Shown here piece by piece: positions 1-7,098 of a stretch of DNA of 32,292 nt. Origin of the DNA: Treponema sp. UBA1747 (GTDB lineage Bacteria; Spirochaetota; Spirochaetia; Treponematales; Treponemataceae); the NCBI GenBank assembly GCA_002315375.1, contig DCHR01000019.1, forward strand, positions 1 through 32,292. The letters are read 5' to 3'. Each line of letters begins with the position of its first letter. Position 1 is the first letter of the stretch. The notes beneath the pieces were generated by a model, which saw only the letters and a program-made list of their open reading frames with translations, was not told the origin of the DNA and ran no database searches. The position numbers and the translations under genes are program-made.

Positions 1-14
1 GGCTTTTTTTATTT

Positions 15-39
15 AACCGCGCTTTGCTGCGGTTTTTTT
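15..39 (+). terminator. intrinsic terminator of an upstream gene
   Basis: AACCGC (15-20) pairs with GCGGTT (29-34) across an 8-nt loop and is followed by a T tract. It would end a plus-strand transcript that starts outside the window. The T-rich run at 4-10 may be the tail of another hairpin. Confidence 0.7.
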
Positions 40-101
40 AATTAACTTAAATTTAAATAATAAAACTTGACTTATAAGGGGAGCGGATACATACTATAGT
101 C

Positions 102-217
102 ATAAGGTGCTAGTGCATCTGTGGCAGAAAAGGCGGTAATTGTTAATTCCGTCCTCTCTCTGATCCAAATGAAAAAGGCAGGTAAATCCACAAGGCGGAT
201 ACCTGCCTGTTTTTTTT
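102..217 (+). ncRNA. candidate small structured RNA, family unknown
   Basis: A sigma70-like promoter (TTGACT at 67-72, 17-nt spacer, CATACT at 90-95) precedes about 115 nt without a convincing reading frame. The predicted transcript folds into a hairpin at 106-119 (GGTGC/GCATC), a hairpin at 132-153 (GGCGG/CCGTC plus AATT/AATT), and a strong terminator hairpin at 177-207 with eight Ts. Both small stems contain G.U pairs that work only in plus-strand RNA. I could not match it to SRP RNA, 6S, tmRNA or a known riboswitch by motif. The terminator also works for the minus strand, so the RNA is tentative. Confidence 0.35.
172..217. terminator. bidirectional intrinsic terminator
   Basis: GGCAGGTA (177-184) pairs with TACCTGCC (200-207). 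Eight Ts follow on the plus strand. The A tract at 172-176 gives a T tract on the minus strand. It can end the candidate RNA on plus and the nuclease/GNAT operon on minus. Confidence 0.8.
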
Positions 218-220
218 AAC

Positions 221-328
221 TTATCTGTTCTTGTAGAAATTCTGAAGGACTTTGAAGGCGGACTTTTTGTAGGGGTTGTCCTCAGTCAAAAGACCTTTTC
301 GGTTGTAATCTACCTGAATAATGCATGT
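221..328 (-). pseudogene. C-terminal gene remnant, in frame behind the nuclease stop
   Basis: Directly after the TAA of the nuclease gene, and in the same frame, 35 sense codons run to a second stop at 221-223. They end in a lysine-, tyrosine- and phenylalanine-rich tail (VDYNRKG, then KKSAFKVLQNFYKNR). The VDYN...KKSA...FYK pattern looks like the extreme C-terminus of a glycoside hydrolase (GH1- or GH2-like), but this is only a resemblance. There is no start codon near its beginning. It is either a decayed remnant left when the nuclease gene replaced the upstream part, or a read-through extension of the nuclease. Confidence 0.35.
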
Positions 329-1357
329 TTATTTCCAGGTTTCAGTTTCTTTTGAAGAATTTCCTTCAATCGAATTTTCGAGAGTGTCATCAAGGAGTGC
401 AAAGAAATCCAGACCTGTTCTCTGTTCGATTTCATCGATGGTAACTGAATAATTCCAGAAGGTTTCCTCGCATTTCCGGTTTGGAAGAATAAAGCCGATT
501 GCTTTTATTTTCTTGCAGGTATCTGCTTCGGCAGAGTCAGTTTCATCTTCATAAAGAGGTGCCAGAATTGCTTTGTAATAATATTCAGGAACAGAAACCT
601 TGTTTGCCCCGATAGATTCGTACTGGTCTGCATTTTTTTCAAGAACTGGCCCTGTAATTACATAAACCCGGCCATATTCCTTAGCCCAGACACGAACCTG
701 ACCTTCAAGATACTGCCAGATTTCCCGGTTAAGACCTGGAGCCTGGGGACTCATATTACTTAAATAGAAGGATTCACTCATAGCTTCTTCGGAAAATGAA
801 AAATCCGCGGCAGGTGCCAGGTGGCCCCGGTCATAACCTGATTTTTTGTAATCAGCCAGACTTGCAGATCCTGTTGTTATTTCAGGGTCAGGACGGAAAT
901 CGTTTCCACGACTTGCATTTTTTTCAAGTTCAGAACTTTCCAGACAGTATGCGGCCCATTCAGCCTGTTCATAGCTTTCGCGGTAACAGATTGTATAATT
1001 TCCAAAACGACGAATCTGATGGTCTTGAGCTGTCCCCGTTTCAGAGGCAGCGCAGACAGGAAGTTCAAAATAATCTGCAAAATGTACGAGTCCGTCAGAA
1101 GAAGCAGATGAGGGTTCAATTTCTTTTGATAGAGAGTCTGATGATTTGTCAGTCGGAAGAATTTCGTTGATTACATTTTCTGTAAAGTCCTGAATCTGTT
1201 CTTTTACTTCATGGATTTTTTCTGTAGCTGCATTTCTGGTATTTGTTTTTGTCGCGCAACAATCAATTGCAAAAATAAGTGCAACTAAAATTGCAAGCGC
1301 AAGAATTGTCTTTAGCAAGATATATGTTTTTTTCTTTGATTTTCTTTTTGCTGACAT
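329..1357 (-). CDS. DNA/RNA non-specific endonuclease, membrane-anchored (NucA/NUC family)
   Basis: A 342-residue protein. A lysine-rich start is followed by one hydrophobic segment (about residues 12-30), which acts as signal anchor or uncleaved signal peptide, then an acidic serine-rich linker to about residue 90. The rest is the beta-beta-alpha metal nuclease domain: the DRGH motif carries the catalytic His, and the following NMSPQ and LNREIW segments carry the Asn that binds the metal. The family cleaves single- and double-stranded nucleic acid using Mg2+, here probably in the periplasm for nucleotide scavenging or defence against incoming DNA. AGGA precedes the ATG. It lies 18 bp behind the GNAT gene, so the two are probably cotranscribed. 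Family assignment is confident; the biological role is inferred. Confidence 0.88.
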   Translation of the reverse strand: MSAKRKSKKKTYILLKTILALAILVALIFAIDCCATKTNTRNAATEKIHEVKEQIQDFTENVINEILPTDKSSDSLSKEIEPSSASSDGLVHFADYFELPVCAASETGTAQDHQIRRFGNYTICYRESYEQAEWAAYCLESSELEKNASRGNDFRPDPEITTGSASLADYKKSGYDRGHLAPAADFSFSEEAMSESFYLSNMSPQAPGLNREIWQYLEGQVRVWAKEYGRVYVITGPVLEKNADQYESIGANKVSVPEYYYKAILAPLYEDETDSAEADTCKKIKAIGFILPNRKCEETFWNYSVTIDEIEQRTGLDFFALLDDTLENSIEGNSSKETETWK

Positions 1358-1375
1358 ATATTGTTCCTGTTTTGT

Positions 1376-1921
1376 TTAATTTACTGATTTTTCGAATACA
1401 ATGCGTCGCATCCGGAGATTATCTTCCGGCGGAAGTTGAACCAGACAGCAGTAAGTGAATCCTTCACGGTCCAGAATGTGCTGCATGATTTTATTGTCTT
1501 TGTGGGTATCGACACGGAGAATGTGTCTGTTTTGTGTTCTGGTAAAAGCTTCTGAAAAAGAAAACATTGCGCGTGAAATCCCTTTCCCCTGATTTTCCTT
1601 GCTGACCGCAGTTCTGTGGATTGTTACATAAGGGCCTTCCAGATGAAGTTTGCCTTCTACGGGATTATGATATGGAGGTTCAGGTTCCAGGGAAAGAACC
1701 AGAAAACCTGCCGGCTTATCCGGACTTTTTTTAGAAAAAATAAAAAAACTGTGTCTGGTATTGATGTCGGCGGTCAGGGTTGTGGGATTCGGGAATCCGT
1801 CCTGCCACTGGTCGACTCCGTTTTGCCGGAGCAGGGCTTTTGCATCTTCAATAACCGGAAGAATTCCAGGTAAATCTGAAAGTATTGCTTTTCTGAAAAG
1901 AAAATCATTATATTCCTGCAT
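1376..1921 (-). CDS. GNAT family N-acetyltransferase
   Basis: A 181-residue single GNAT domain. The N-terminal FRKAILSDLPGI strand and helix, and the NGVDQWQ segment, are typical of a common GNAT subgroup. The acetyl-CoA pyrophosphate-binding loop is seen as NQGKGISRAMF (about residues 111-121). The family moves an acetyl group from acetyl-CoA to an amine; the substrate cannot be read from sequence. First gene of a two-gene minus-strand unit with the nuclease. There is no Shine-Dalgarno sequence: a TATAAT (minus strand, 1932-1937) ends 10 nt before the ATG, so the leader would be only a few nucleotides. Confidence 0.88.
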   Translation of the reverse strand: MQEYNDFLFRKAILSDLPGILPVIEDAKALLRQNGVDQWQDGFPNPTTLTADINTRHSFFIFSKKSPDKPAGFLVLSLEPEPPYHNPVEGKLHLEGPYVTIHRTAVSKENQGKGISRAMFSFSEAFTRTQNRHILRVDTHKDNKIMQHILDREGFTYCCLVQLPPEDNLRMRRIVFEKSVN

Positions 1922-1982
1922 AATATAGAAAATTATACCACATTCCGAAAAAATCCTTATAGAAAAATCGTTTTACTGGGAT

Positions 1983-1997
1983 TAAAATTAAGTTATG
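1983..1997 (+). promoter_or_regulatory. -10 hexamer 6 nt from the GH43 start codon (putative leaderless)
   Basis: TAAAAT (1983-1988), six bases, then ATG at 1995, with no purine-rich ribosome-binding site. Transcription starting about 7 nt after the hexamer would begin at or next to the start codon. Confidence 0.5.
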
Positions 1998-3578
1998 AAT
2001 AAAACAATTTTGAATCCTATTCTTCCAGGGTTTTACCCTGATCCAACAGCATGCTGTGTAGACGGAGTTTATTACGTTGTAAACTCGTCTTTCGTATATT
2101 TTCCTGGACTTCCTGTTTTCAAAAGTACTGACCTTTGTAACTGGGAACAGATTGGTAACGTAATTGACCGTCCTGAACAGATGACATTCCTGAATCAGAG
2201 TACAAGCCGCGGTCTTTTTGCTCCATGTATCCGCTATAACAACGGAACTTACTATTGTATCTGTACAAATGTTGATGAAGGAGGAAACTTCTTCGTTACA
2301 GCAAAAGATCCTGCCGGCCCGTGGTCAAAACCAATTTTTATGCCTAAAGCAGGCGGTATTGACCCTTCGTTCTTCTTTGATGATGACGGAACTTGCTGGT
2401 ATGTAGGAACTCATCCGGCACCTGAAGGATGCAAATATAACGGAAACTGGGAAATCTATATCCAGAAAGTAAACCTGGAAAACGGTGACCTGGAAGGTGA
2501 AGCAAAAGGTATCTGGCGCGGAGCTCTCAAAGACTGTATCTGGCCGGAAGGTCCACATATCTACAAAATCAACGGATGGTATTACCTTCTTCACGCAGAA
2601 GGCGGTACAGGTCCTGAACATGCTGTAATGGTTGCACGTACAAAGTCTTTGGATGAACCATTTGTCGGAAAACCTGCTAATCCGATTCTGACACACCGTC
2701 ACCTGGGAATGGGTGCTGACATTGTTTATGTTGGACATGCAGACCTTTTTGAAGACAAAAACGGAAAATGGTGGCTGGTTCTTCTGGCAAGCCGTCCTTA
2801 TTCGAATGATGGAAACAGACCACGCTACTGCAACATGGGCCGCGAAACATTTATGGTTCCTGTTATGTGGGAAGATGAGTGGCCATGGGCAAGCTGGCAG
2901 ACTGGTCTTGTAGAAAAAGAATATGACACAGACGGAAACGTTTTGCGCCGTTATGATGCTAAACTTGAAAAGAAACTGGCAGCCCGTAAAAACGTATTCA
3001 CAAAATCTGAGCTGGATTATGAATGGATTTCCCTCAGAAACCGCAATCCGGAAAATGTATTTGTTAAAGACAATGCTCTGGTTCTTAAGGGAGCTGAAGA
3101 TCTTGGAAGCCTGAAGGAATCAAGTTTTGTTGCACGCCGTCAGATAGATTTTTCTTACGATGCAGAAACTGTAATGGATGCAGAACTTCCAAATGACGGA
3201 AATGCTGCAGGACTTTCCTGCTTCCAGAATGAAAATTTCTTCTATAATCTTCAGGTTGCAAATAAAGGCGGAAAACTTGTTGTTCAGGTTCTTCTTCGCG
3301 AAAAGGGTGAAAATAAGGTTCTGGCAGAAAAAGAACTGCCTGTGGTTTCGGCAGTATCCGGTGATTTGCCATCTCCAACTGAAGTTGCAGGTTTTACTTT
3401 GAGCGTTTCACAGAATCTTCAGAAACTGAGTTTTTACTGTAACGGAGAACTTATTCTTGCAGATGCAGATGCTTCGATGCTTTCTGTAGAAAAAGCAGGC
3501 GGTTTTGTAGGAACTGTAATCGGTATGTTTGCTGCAGGTGAAGGAGCCGAGGCAAAATTCAAGAGCTTCGAAATGTAG
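1995..3578 (+). CDS. glycoside hydrolase family 43 (xylan beta-xylosidase / arabinofuranosidase type)
   Basis: A 527-residue cytoplasmic enzyme with no signal peptide. The five-bladed propeller domain opens with NPILPGFYPDP, whose Asp (about residue 16) is the general base. GGIDPSFFFDDDG (about 120-132) carries the pKa-modulating Asp, and WPEGPHIYK (about 183-191) the general acid Glu. The C-terminal 200 residues form the beta-sandwich domain of the XynB3-like GH43_11/12 group. Members release xylose (sometimes arabinose) from short xylo-oligosaccharides inside the cell. Monocistronic, ended by a terminator at 3603. The GH51 arabinofuranosidase at 26134 would act on the same arabinoxylan fragments. 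Exact substrate is not decided by sequence. Confidence 0.92.
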   Translation: MNKTILNPILPGFYPDPTACCVDGVYYVVNSSFVYFPGLPVFKSTDLCNWEQIGNVIDRPEQMTFLNQSTSRGLFAPCIRYNNGTYYCICTNVDEGGNFFVTAKDPAGPWSKPIFMPKAGGIDPSFFFDDDGTCWYVGTHPAPEGCKYNGNWEIYIQKVNLENGDLEGEAKGIWRGALKDCIWPEGPHIYKINGWYYLLHAEGGTGPEHAVMVARTKSLDEPFVGKPANPILTHRHLGMGADIVYVGHADLFEDKNGKWWLVLLASRPYSNDGNRPRYCNMGRETFMVPVMWEDEWPWASWQTGLVEKEYDTDGNVLRRYDAKLEKKLAARKNVFTKSELDYEWISLRNRNPENVFVKDNALVLKGAEDLGSLKESSFVARRQIDFSYDAETVMDAELPNDGNAAGLSCFQNENFFYNLQVANKGGKLVVQVLLREKGENKVLAEKELPVVSAVSGDLPSPTEVAGFTLSVSQNLQKLSFYCNGELILADADASMLSVEKAGGFVGTVIGMFAAGEGAEAKFKSFEM

Positions 3579-3602
3579 CGGAAAGAATATAATTGAAAGA
3601 TG

Positions 3603-3634
3603 AAAGGCATTCTCGTGGGAGAGTGCCTTTTTTT
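3603..3634 (+). terminator. intrinsic terminator of the GH43 gene
   Basis: AAAGGCA-TCTC pairs with GAGA-TGCCTTT across a GTGG loop and is followed by a T run. Confidence 0.85.
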
Positions 3635-3660
3635 ATGGTATTTTTGGCTCGTCGACGGGG

Positions 3661-3682
3661 GCTGCAACCGAAGGTTCGCAGC
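3661..3682. repeat. small GC-rich palindrome
   Basis: GCTGC-AACC pairs with GGTT-C-GCAGC with one bulged base. It sits in a GC-rich patch between the terminator and the sstT promoter. It may be a worn copy of the extragenic palindromes seen elsewhere in the window. Confidence 0.45.
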
Positions 3683-3716
3683 TTTACGTTCAACTGCCAG
3701 GAAGGAACATTTCCTT

Positions 3717-3746
3717 TTGGACTTTTATGTGGATTGATTCTATAAT
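3717..3746 (+). promoter_or_regulatory. promoter of the sstT-omptin operon
   Basis: TTGGAC (3717-3722), 18-nt spacer, TATAAT (3741-3746). An AAAGGAGA Shine-Dalgarno site lies at about 3763-3770, before the GTG start at 3776. Confidence 0.7.
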
Positions 3747-3775
3747 GAGAGAAAGCACAAAGAAAGGAGAATATT

Positions 3776-5002
3776 GTGAGCAAAATTATTGAAATCTGGA
3801 ATAAACCAAGCCTTGTTTTAAAAATTCTTATTGGTTTGATTATTGGTTGTTTACTTGGAATTGTTCTTCCACAGGCAACCTTTATAGGTGGTTTGGGAAC
3901 TCTTTTTGTTGGAGCATTAAAAAGTGTAGCACCTATTCTGGTTTTCTTTCTTGTTATGTCTTCGCTGGCAAATGCAAGTTTTACTGATAAGAAAAAATTT
4001 GGAACAGTAATATTTCTTTATCTGTTTTCAACTCTTCTTGCTGCAATCTGTGCAGTTTTTGCGGCAAAAATATTCCCTGTAAAAATCGTTCTTACCGGTG
4101 CTGCAGAAGAACTTTCAGCTCCAAGCGGAATCGGGGAAGTAATGAAAAACCTGCTGGTGAATATTGTTTCAAATCCGGTTGCCGCTCTGGCAAACGGAAA
4201 CTACCTTTCAATTCTTTTCTGGTCAATTTGTCTTGGTCTGGGGCTTAAATCAATTGATTCAGAACATGGTAAAGCCGGCATGAAAACAATTTCTGAAGCA
4301 ATTACAAAAATTGTGCGCGGAATCATCTCTCTTGCTCCATTCGGAATTATGGGAATTGTTTTTGAAACAGTAAGTACAAACGGTCTTTCTATTTTTACAA
4401 GTTACGGAAAACTGATTCTGCTTCTGGTTGGAACAATGCTTTTTACAGCACTTATTGTGAATCCGATTATTGTTGGAATCTGTCTGCGTCATAATCCTTA
4501 TCCTCTCGTTTTCAAATGTATGAAAGAAAGCGGAATTACAGCATTCTTCACAAGAAGTTCTGCTGCAAACATTCCTGTTAATATGGATCTTTGTGAACGT
4601 CTTGGACTGAACAAGGAACTTTATTCTGTATCTCTTCCTCTGGGTGCAACCATCAATATGGACGGAGCGGCTTCTGTAATTACAATTATGTCCCTTACAG
4701 CTGCAACAACTCTTGGAATTCATGTTGATATTCCGACTGCTATTCTTTTAAGTTTTATTTCTACTCTTGGTGCCTGTGGTGCTTCAGGGGTTGCCGGCGG
4801 TTCTCTTCTTCTGATTCCAATGGCATGTTCGCTTCTTGGAATTCCTGCTGATGTTGCAATGCAGGTAGTTTCGGTAGGTTTCATTATCGGAGTTATTCAG
4901 GATTCCGTAGAAACCGCACTGAACTCTTCAGGCGATGTAATTTTCGCCGCAACTGCAGAGTTTATGGAATGGAAAAAGGACGGAAAGGAACTTCCTCTGT
5001 AA
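3776..5002 (+). CDS. sstT: serine/threonine:Na+ symporter, SstT type (DAACS family)
   Basis: A 408-residue inner-membrane transporter, close to the usual 400-415 of SstT. The N-terminal LVLKILIGLIIG helix, the AFFTRSSAANIPVN segment (the serine-rich re-entrant loop, HP1), and the NMDGAA motif of helix 7 that binds Na+ are all present. SstT imports serine and threonine with Na+. Start is GTG, chosen for the strong AAAGGAGA site 6 nt upstream. The stop overlaps the ATG of the omptin gene (TAATG), so the two proteins are probably translationally coupled. It may take up amino acids released by proteolysis. Subfamily assignment is good; a related dicarboxylate carrier is less likely because of the RSSAANIPVN signature. 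Confidence 0.9.
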   Translation: MSKIIEIWNKPSLVLKILIGLIIGCLLGIVLPQATFIGGLGTLFVGALKSVAPILVFFLVMSSLANASFTDKKKFGTVIFLYLFSTLLAAICAVFAAKIFPVKIVLTGAAEELSAPSGIGEVMKNLLVNIVSNPVAALANGNYLSILFWSICLGLGLKSIDSEHGKAGMKTISEAITKIVRGIISLAPFGIMGIVFETVSTNGLSIFTSYGKLILLLVGTMLFTALIVNPIIVGICLRHNPYPLVFKCMKESGITAFFTRSSAANIPVNMDLCERLGLNKELYSVSLPLGATINMDGAASVITIMSLTAATTLGIHVDIPTAILLSFISTLGACGASGVAGGSLLLIPMACSLLGIPADVAMQVVSVGFIIGVIQDSVETALNSSGDVIFAATAEFMEWKKDGKELPL

Positions 5003-6024
5003 TGAAAAAAATACTGTTGGCCGCACTTTTCTCTTTTCTTGTTTCAGGGGCTTTAGTCTCTGGGGAAAGAATTTCTGTGGATATTACTCCTGAAGTAGGT
5101 TTCCTTAATGGAAAAATAAATGAATTTGTTTATTATGTTCCTTCAGTTCAGGATTCAGGCACTAATTCAAATGAAGTGCGAAAACTCAGCGAATTAAACT
5201 GGGATGTTTATTTCGTTCCATACGCCGGTTACAGGTACACTATAAATGTCGATACTGGAACCTATCTGGGCTTTGGACTAAAAGTTGGGGTACCAAGAGC
5301 AAGTTATGCAATGGTGGACAGGGACTGGGTTAACTGTATAAATTACCCGGATCAGAACTGGCTGACAAATTATTCCATACATCAGAATTATTTGACGGAT
5401 TATTATAATCTTGACCTTGTGTTTGGGCGGAAGATAAAAACTTCTGATGAATTGGAACTAAGTCCCGAGTTCTTTATTTCTAATGACTATTTTTCTTTTT
5501 ACGCTGTAAACGGTTACGGTTATTATGGTGATAAGTATCCGGATTCTACAGATAAAAAACCCCATCGTCATTCAGCCGAAGAAAAAAAAGAACAGTATGA
5601 AAAAGGGCTGTCAGATAGAGAATCCTATTCCGGGAAGGTAATTTCTTATTCGCAGAACCGAGTTTTTTTTGGAGTAGGACTGGGACTTAAGAAAAGATTT
5701 GATTCCAATTTTATTATGAGTGGATTCTGTAAAATGCGTTTTGCAAAAGTGGAGGCAGAAGACCATCATTGGAAATCATACAGTAAATACCGTGATTTTC
5801 CTTTTGGTTTTGGCGGAATTCTTGCAGGCGGAACTGCCGAATACCAGATTAATAGAAGAAACAATGTTTCTTTGAAAGGAACCTGTGACTGGCTTCCATT
5901 GATTCTGGGTGAAGATTATGCCGCCTATGAAAAAGCTGATAACTGGAGTGCCGATCCGGATTACCTTGGCGGAGCCTCATCAACCCTGTATTCAGTTTCT
6001 CTGAATTACACCTTTACTTTTTAA
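5002..6024 (+). CDS. omptin-family outer-membrane protease
   Basis: A 340-residue protein. Start set at 5002, where ATG overlaps the sstT stop and begins a good signal peptide (MKKILLAALFSFLVSGAL). The mature part has the amphipathic pattern of a 10-strand barrel and ends in aromatic YTFTF, as expected for an outer-membrane protein. Omptin landmarks are in order: GFLNGK and LSELNWD near the N-terminus, MVDRDW (the OmpT Asp83/Asp85 pair), and EAEDHHW (the Asp210-x-His212 dyad). Omptins cut peptides after basic residues at the cell surface and need LPS in enterobacteria. Most Treponema lack LPS, so activation may differ. Coupled to SstT. Family assignment rests on aligned motifs, not on a search. 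Confidence 0.8.
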   Translation: MKKILLAALFSFLVSGALVSGERISVDITPEVGFLNGKINEFVYYVPSVQDSGTNSNEVRKLSELNWDVYFVPYAGYRYTINVDTGTYLGFGLKVGVPRASYAMVDRDWVNCINYPDQNWLTNYSIHQNYLTDYYNLDLVFGRKIKTSDELELSPEFFISNDYFSFYAVNGYGYYGDKYPDSTDKKPHRHSAEEKKEQYEKGLSDRESYSGKVISYSQNRVFFGVGLGLKKRFDSNFIMSGFCKMRFAKVEAEDHHWKSYSKYRDFPFGFGGILAGGTAEYQINRRNNVSLKGTCDWLPLILGEDYAAYEKADNWSADPDYLGGASSTLYSVSLNYTFTF

Positions 6025-6150
6025 ACGTGCCAGGGCATGAAGGGGCGCGAAGCGGCCACCGCAGCCGGGTTGCTTTCAAACCGGCGAGGAGGCTGAGGGT
6101 TACCGAACCCCGGAACGCCCGGCAGCCGTCAGGTTGGGGCACCCGATAAT
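6025..6150. repeat. GC-rich structured intergenic element between convergent genes
   Basis: About 125 bp, far richer in G+C than the flanking DNA. Complementary segments nest: GTGCC (6027-6031) with GGCAC near 6138-6142; GGGCG near 6043 with CGCCC near 6116; GCGG/CCGC; GCCGG/CCGGC around a GCTTTC-type loop; and GGGTT/AACCC with an ACCG loop. GGCTG/CAGCC is an alternative. There is no reading frame. It sits between the convergent omptin and DTW genes and may act as terminator, extragenic repeat or structured RNA. Confidence 0.5.
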
Positions 6151-6159
6151 TAAAAAAGG

Positions 6160-6843
6160 TTAATCAAATTCCGGAATGTCTCGAAGTTTACTGTATTTGA
6201 AATCTTTCTGATGAATGTTCGGACGCAGCCCCAGAATACGTTCATTTTCGCACTGAAGCTGGTATTTAATCATGACTTTAAATGCGTCCATCATTGGTTC
6301 CGGGTCAACGTTTTTTTCTGTAATTTTATTTTCTTGAAATTCTTTAATCAGATAATAGCAGCTCTCAACAGTGGAAATGTATTCAGGTTCCGGTTCTTTT
6401 TTGAAGGTATAGATTGAACGGTAATCTCCGAAAAAAGAAAGGCGGGGAAGGTCCAGCAGGAAAGGATTGTGCTGGATCATTTTTTTTGCACACCACCAGG
6501 TGGAATCCAGAATAATCGGCATTGGAATGCGGCCGTTTAAGGTTTCTTTGAAGCCTTCTTTTTTTGCAGTCCAGGCTTCAGGGCCGGGAAACATCATCAT
6601 TGGAAAATAACGTTCATCGTGAAGAAGTTCCTGAAGACGTTTGTTCTGGGCAAAATCAAGTCCCATAATTATTTCGCAGCCGGTGAGAGAAATGCGGGCA
6701 ATATGTCCTGTTCCGGTACGGTTTTTCTTGGCTTCCTTTGGATGCATGAGAAGGACGAATTTTATGCCGGGATCCATTTCACGGGTATATTCACAGAGAC
6801 AACAGGCCTTGGGTTTGAAACATTTATAACAGAATTCCGCCAT
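6160..6843 (-). CDS. DTW-domain protein, likely tRNA-uridine aminocarboxypropyltransferase
   Basis: A 227-residue protein covering one DTW domain. The N-terminal cysteine cluster CYKCFKPKACCLC, followed by VLLMHPKEAKKNRTGTG, is typical. The DSTW motif that names the family is present (about residue 131). Bacterial members (TapT) move the 3-amino-3-carboxypropyl group of S-adenosylmethionine to uridine in the tRNA variable loop (acp3U47); assignment of that reaction here is from the family. Monocistronic. Its promoter (TATACT, minus strand at 6850-6855) ends 6 nt before the ATG, and the gene is divergent from the glycine-riboswitch unit. Confidence 0.85.
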   Translation of the reverse strand: MAEFCYKCFKPKACCLCEYTREMDPGIKFVLLMHPKEAKKNRTGTGHIARISLTGCEIIMGLDFAQNKRLQELLHDERYFPMMMFPGPEAWTAKKEGFKETLNGRIPMPIILDSTWWCAKKMIQHNPFLLDLPRLSFFGDYRSIYTFKKEPEPEYISTVESCYYLIKEFQENKITEKNVDPEPMMDAFKVMIKYQLQCENERILGLRPNIHQKDFKYSKLRDIPEFD

Positions 6844-6878
6844 AAAATGAGTATAACGTATTGCTTAAAACTTTTCAT
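6841..6878 (-). promoter_or_regulatory. leaderless-type promoter of the DTW gene
   Basis: On the minus strand, ATGAAA, 17-nt spacer, TATACT (6850-6855), six bases, ATG at 6843. There is no Shine-Dalgarno sequence. Confidence 0.5.
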
Positions 6879-6900
6879 ATGAGAGCAGGTGTGATATAAT
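6872..6900 (+). promoter_or_regulatory. promoter of the glycine riboswitch-agcS transcript
   Basis: TTTTCA (6872-6877), 17-nt spacer, TATAAT (6895-6900) with an extended -10 TG at 6892-6893. The predicted start near 6907 coincides with the first stem of the leader. Confidence 0.7.
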
Positions 6901-6905
6901 GGAAA

Positions 6906-7084
6906 AATCATTAGACAACGTGTTTTGTTTTAATGATTCTCTGGAGAGTTCCTGTCATAGACGGGACGCCGAAGGGTTAAGACTATTACAGTCGATATCT
7001 CAGGCAAAGCGGACAGAGCGAAAAAGCGTTCGTTTATCACTTTTCAGAGAGCGGGTTCATTCAGGACCGGCTCTTATTTTTTTT
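6906..7084 (+). promoter_or_regulatory. glycine riboswitch (single aptamer) with transcription terminator
   Basis: The aptamer spans about 6939-7018: GGAGAG after the P1 5' strand, then CGCCGAAGGG, then TCTCAGGCAAAG and GGACAGAG. These are the conserved blocks of the gcvT glycine riboswitch. P1 is CTCTG (6939-6943) with CAGAG (7014-7018). Only one aptamer is present. A perfect 8-bp hairpin (6906-6913 with 6931-6938) abuts its 5' side, as in singletons with a 5' ghost stem. A terminator follows (7048-7074, then eight Ts at 7077-7084). AGAGC of the P1 3' strand (7015-7019) can instead pair with GCTCT (7070-7074) of the terminator. That suggests ligand binding frees the terminator, an OFF switch; this is inference. 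Confidence 0.92.
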
Positions 7085-7098
7085 ATAAGGACAATCAG

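Noticed and set aside
60..220. SRP RNA, 6S RNA or a known riboswitch
   Set aside because: The SRP tetraloop core and the conserved riboswitch blocks are absent. It is kept only as an unknown candidate RNA.
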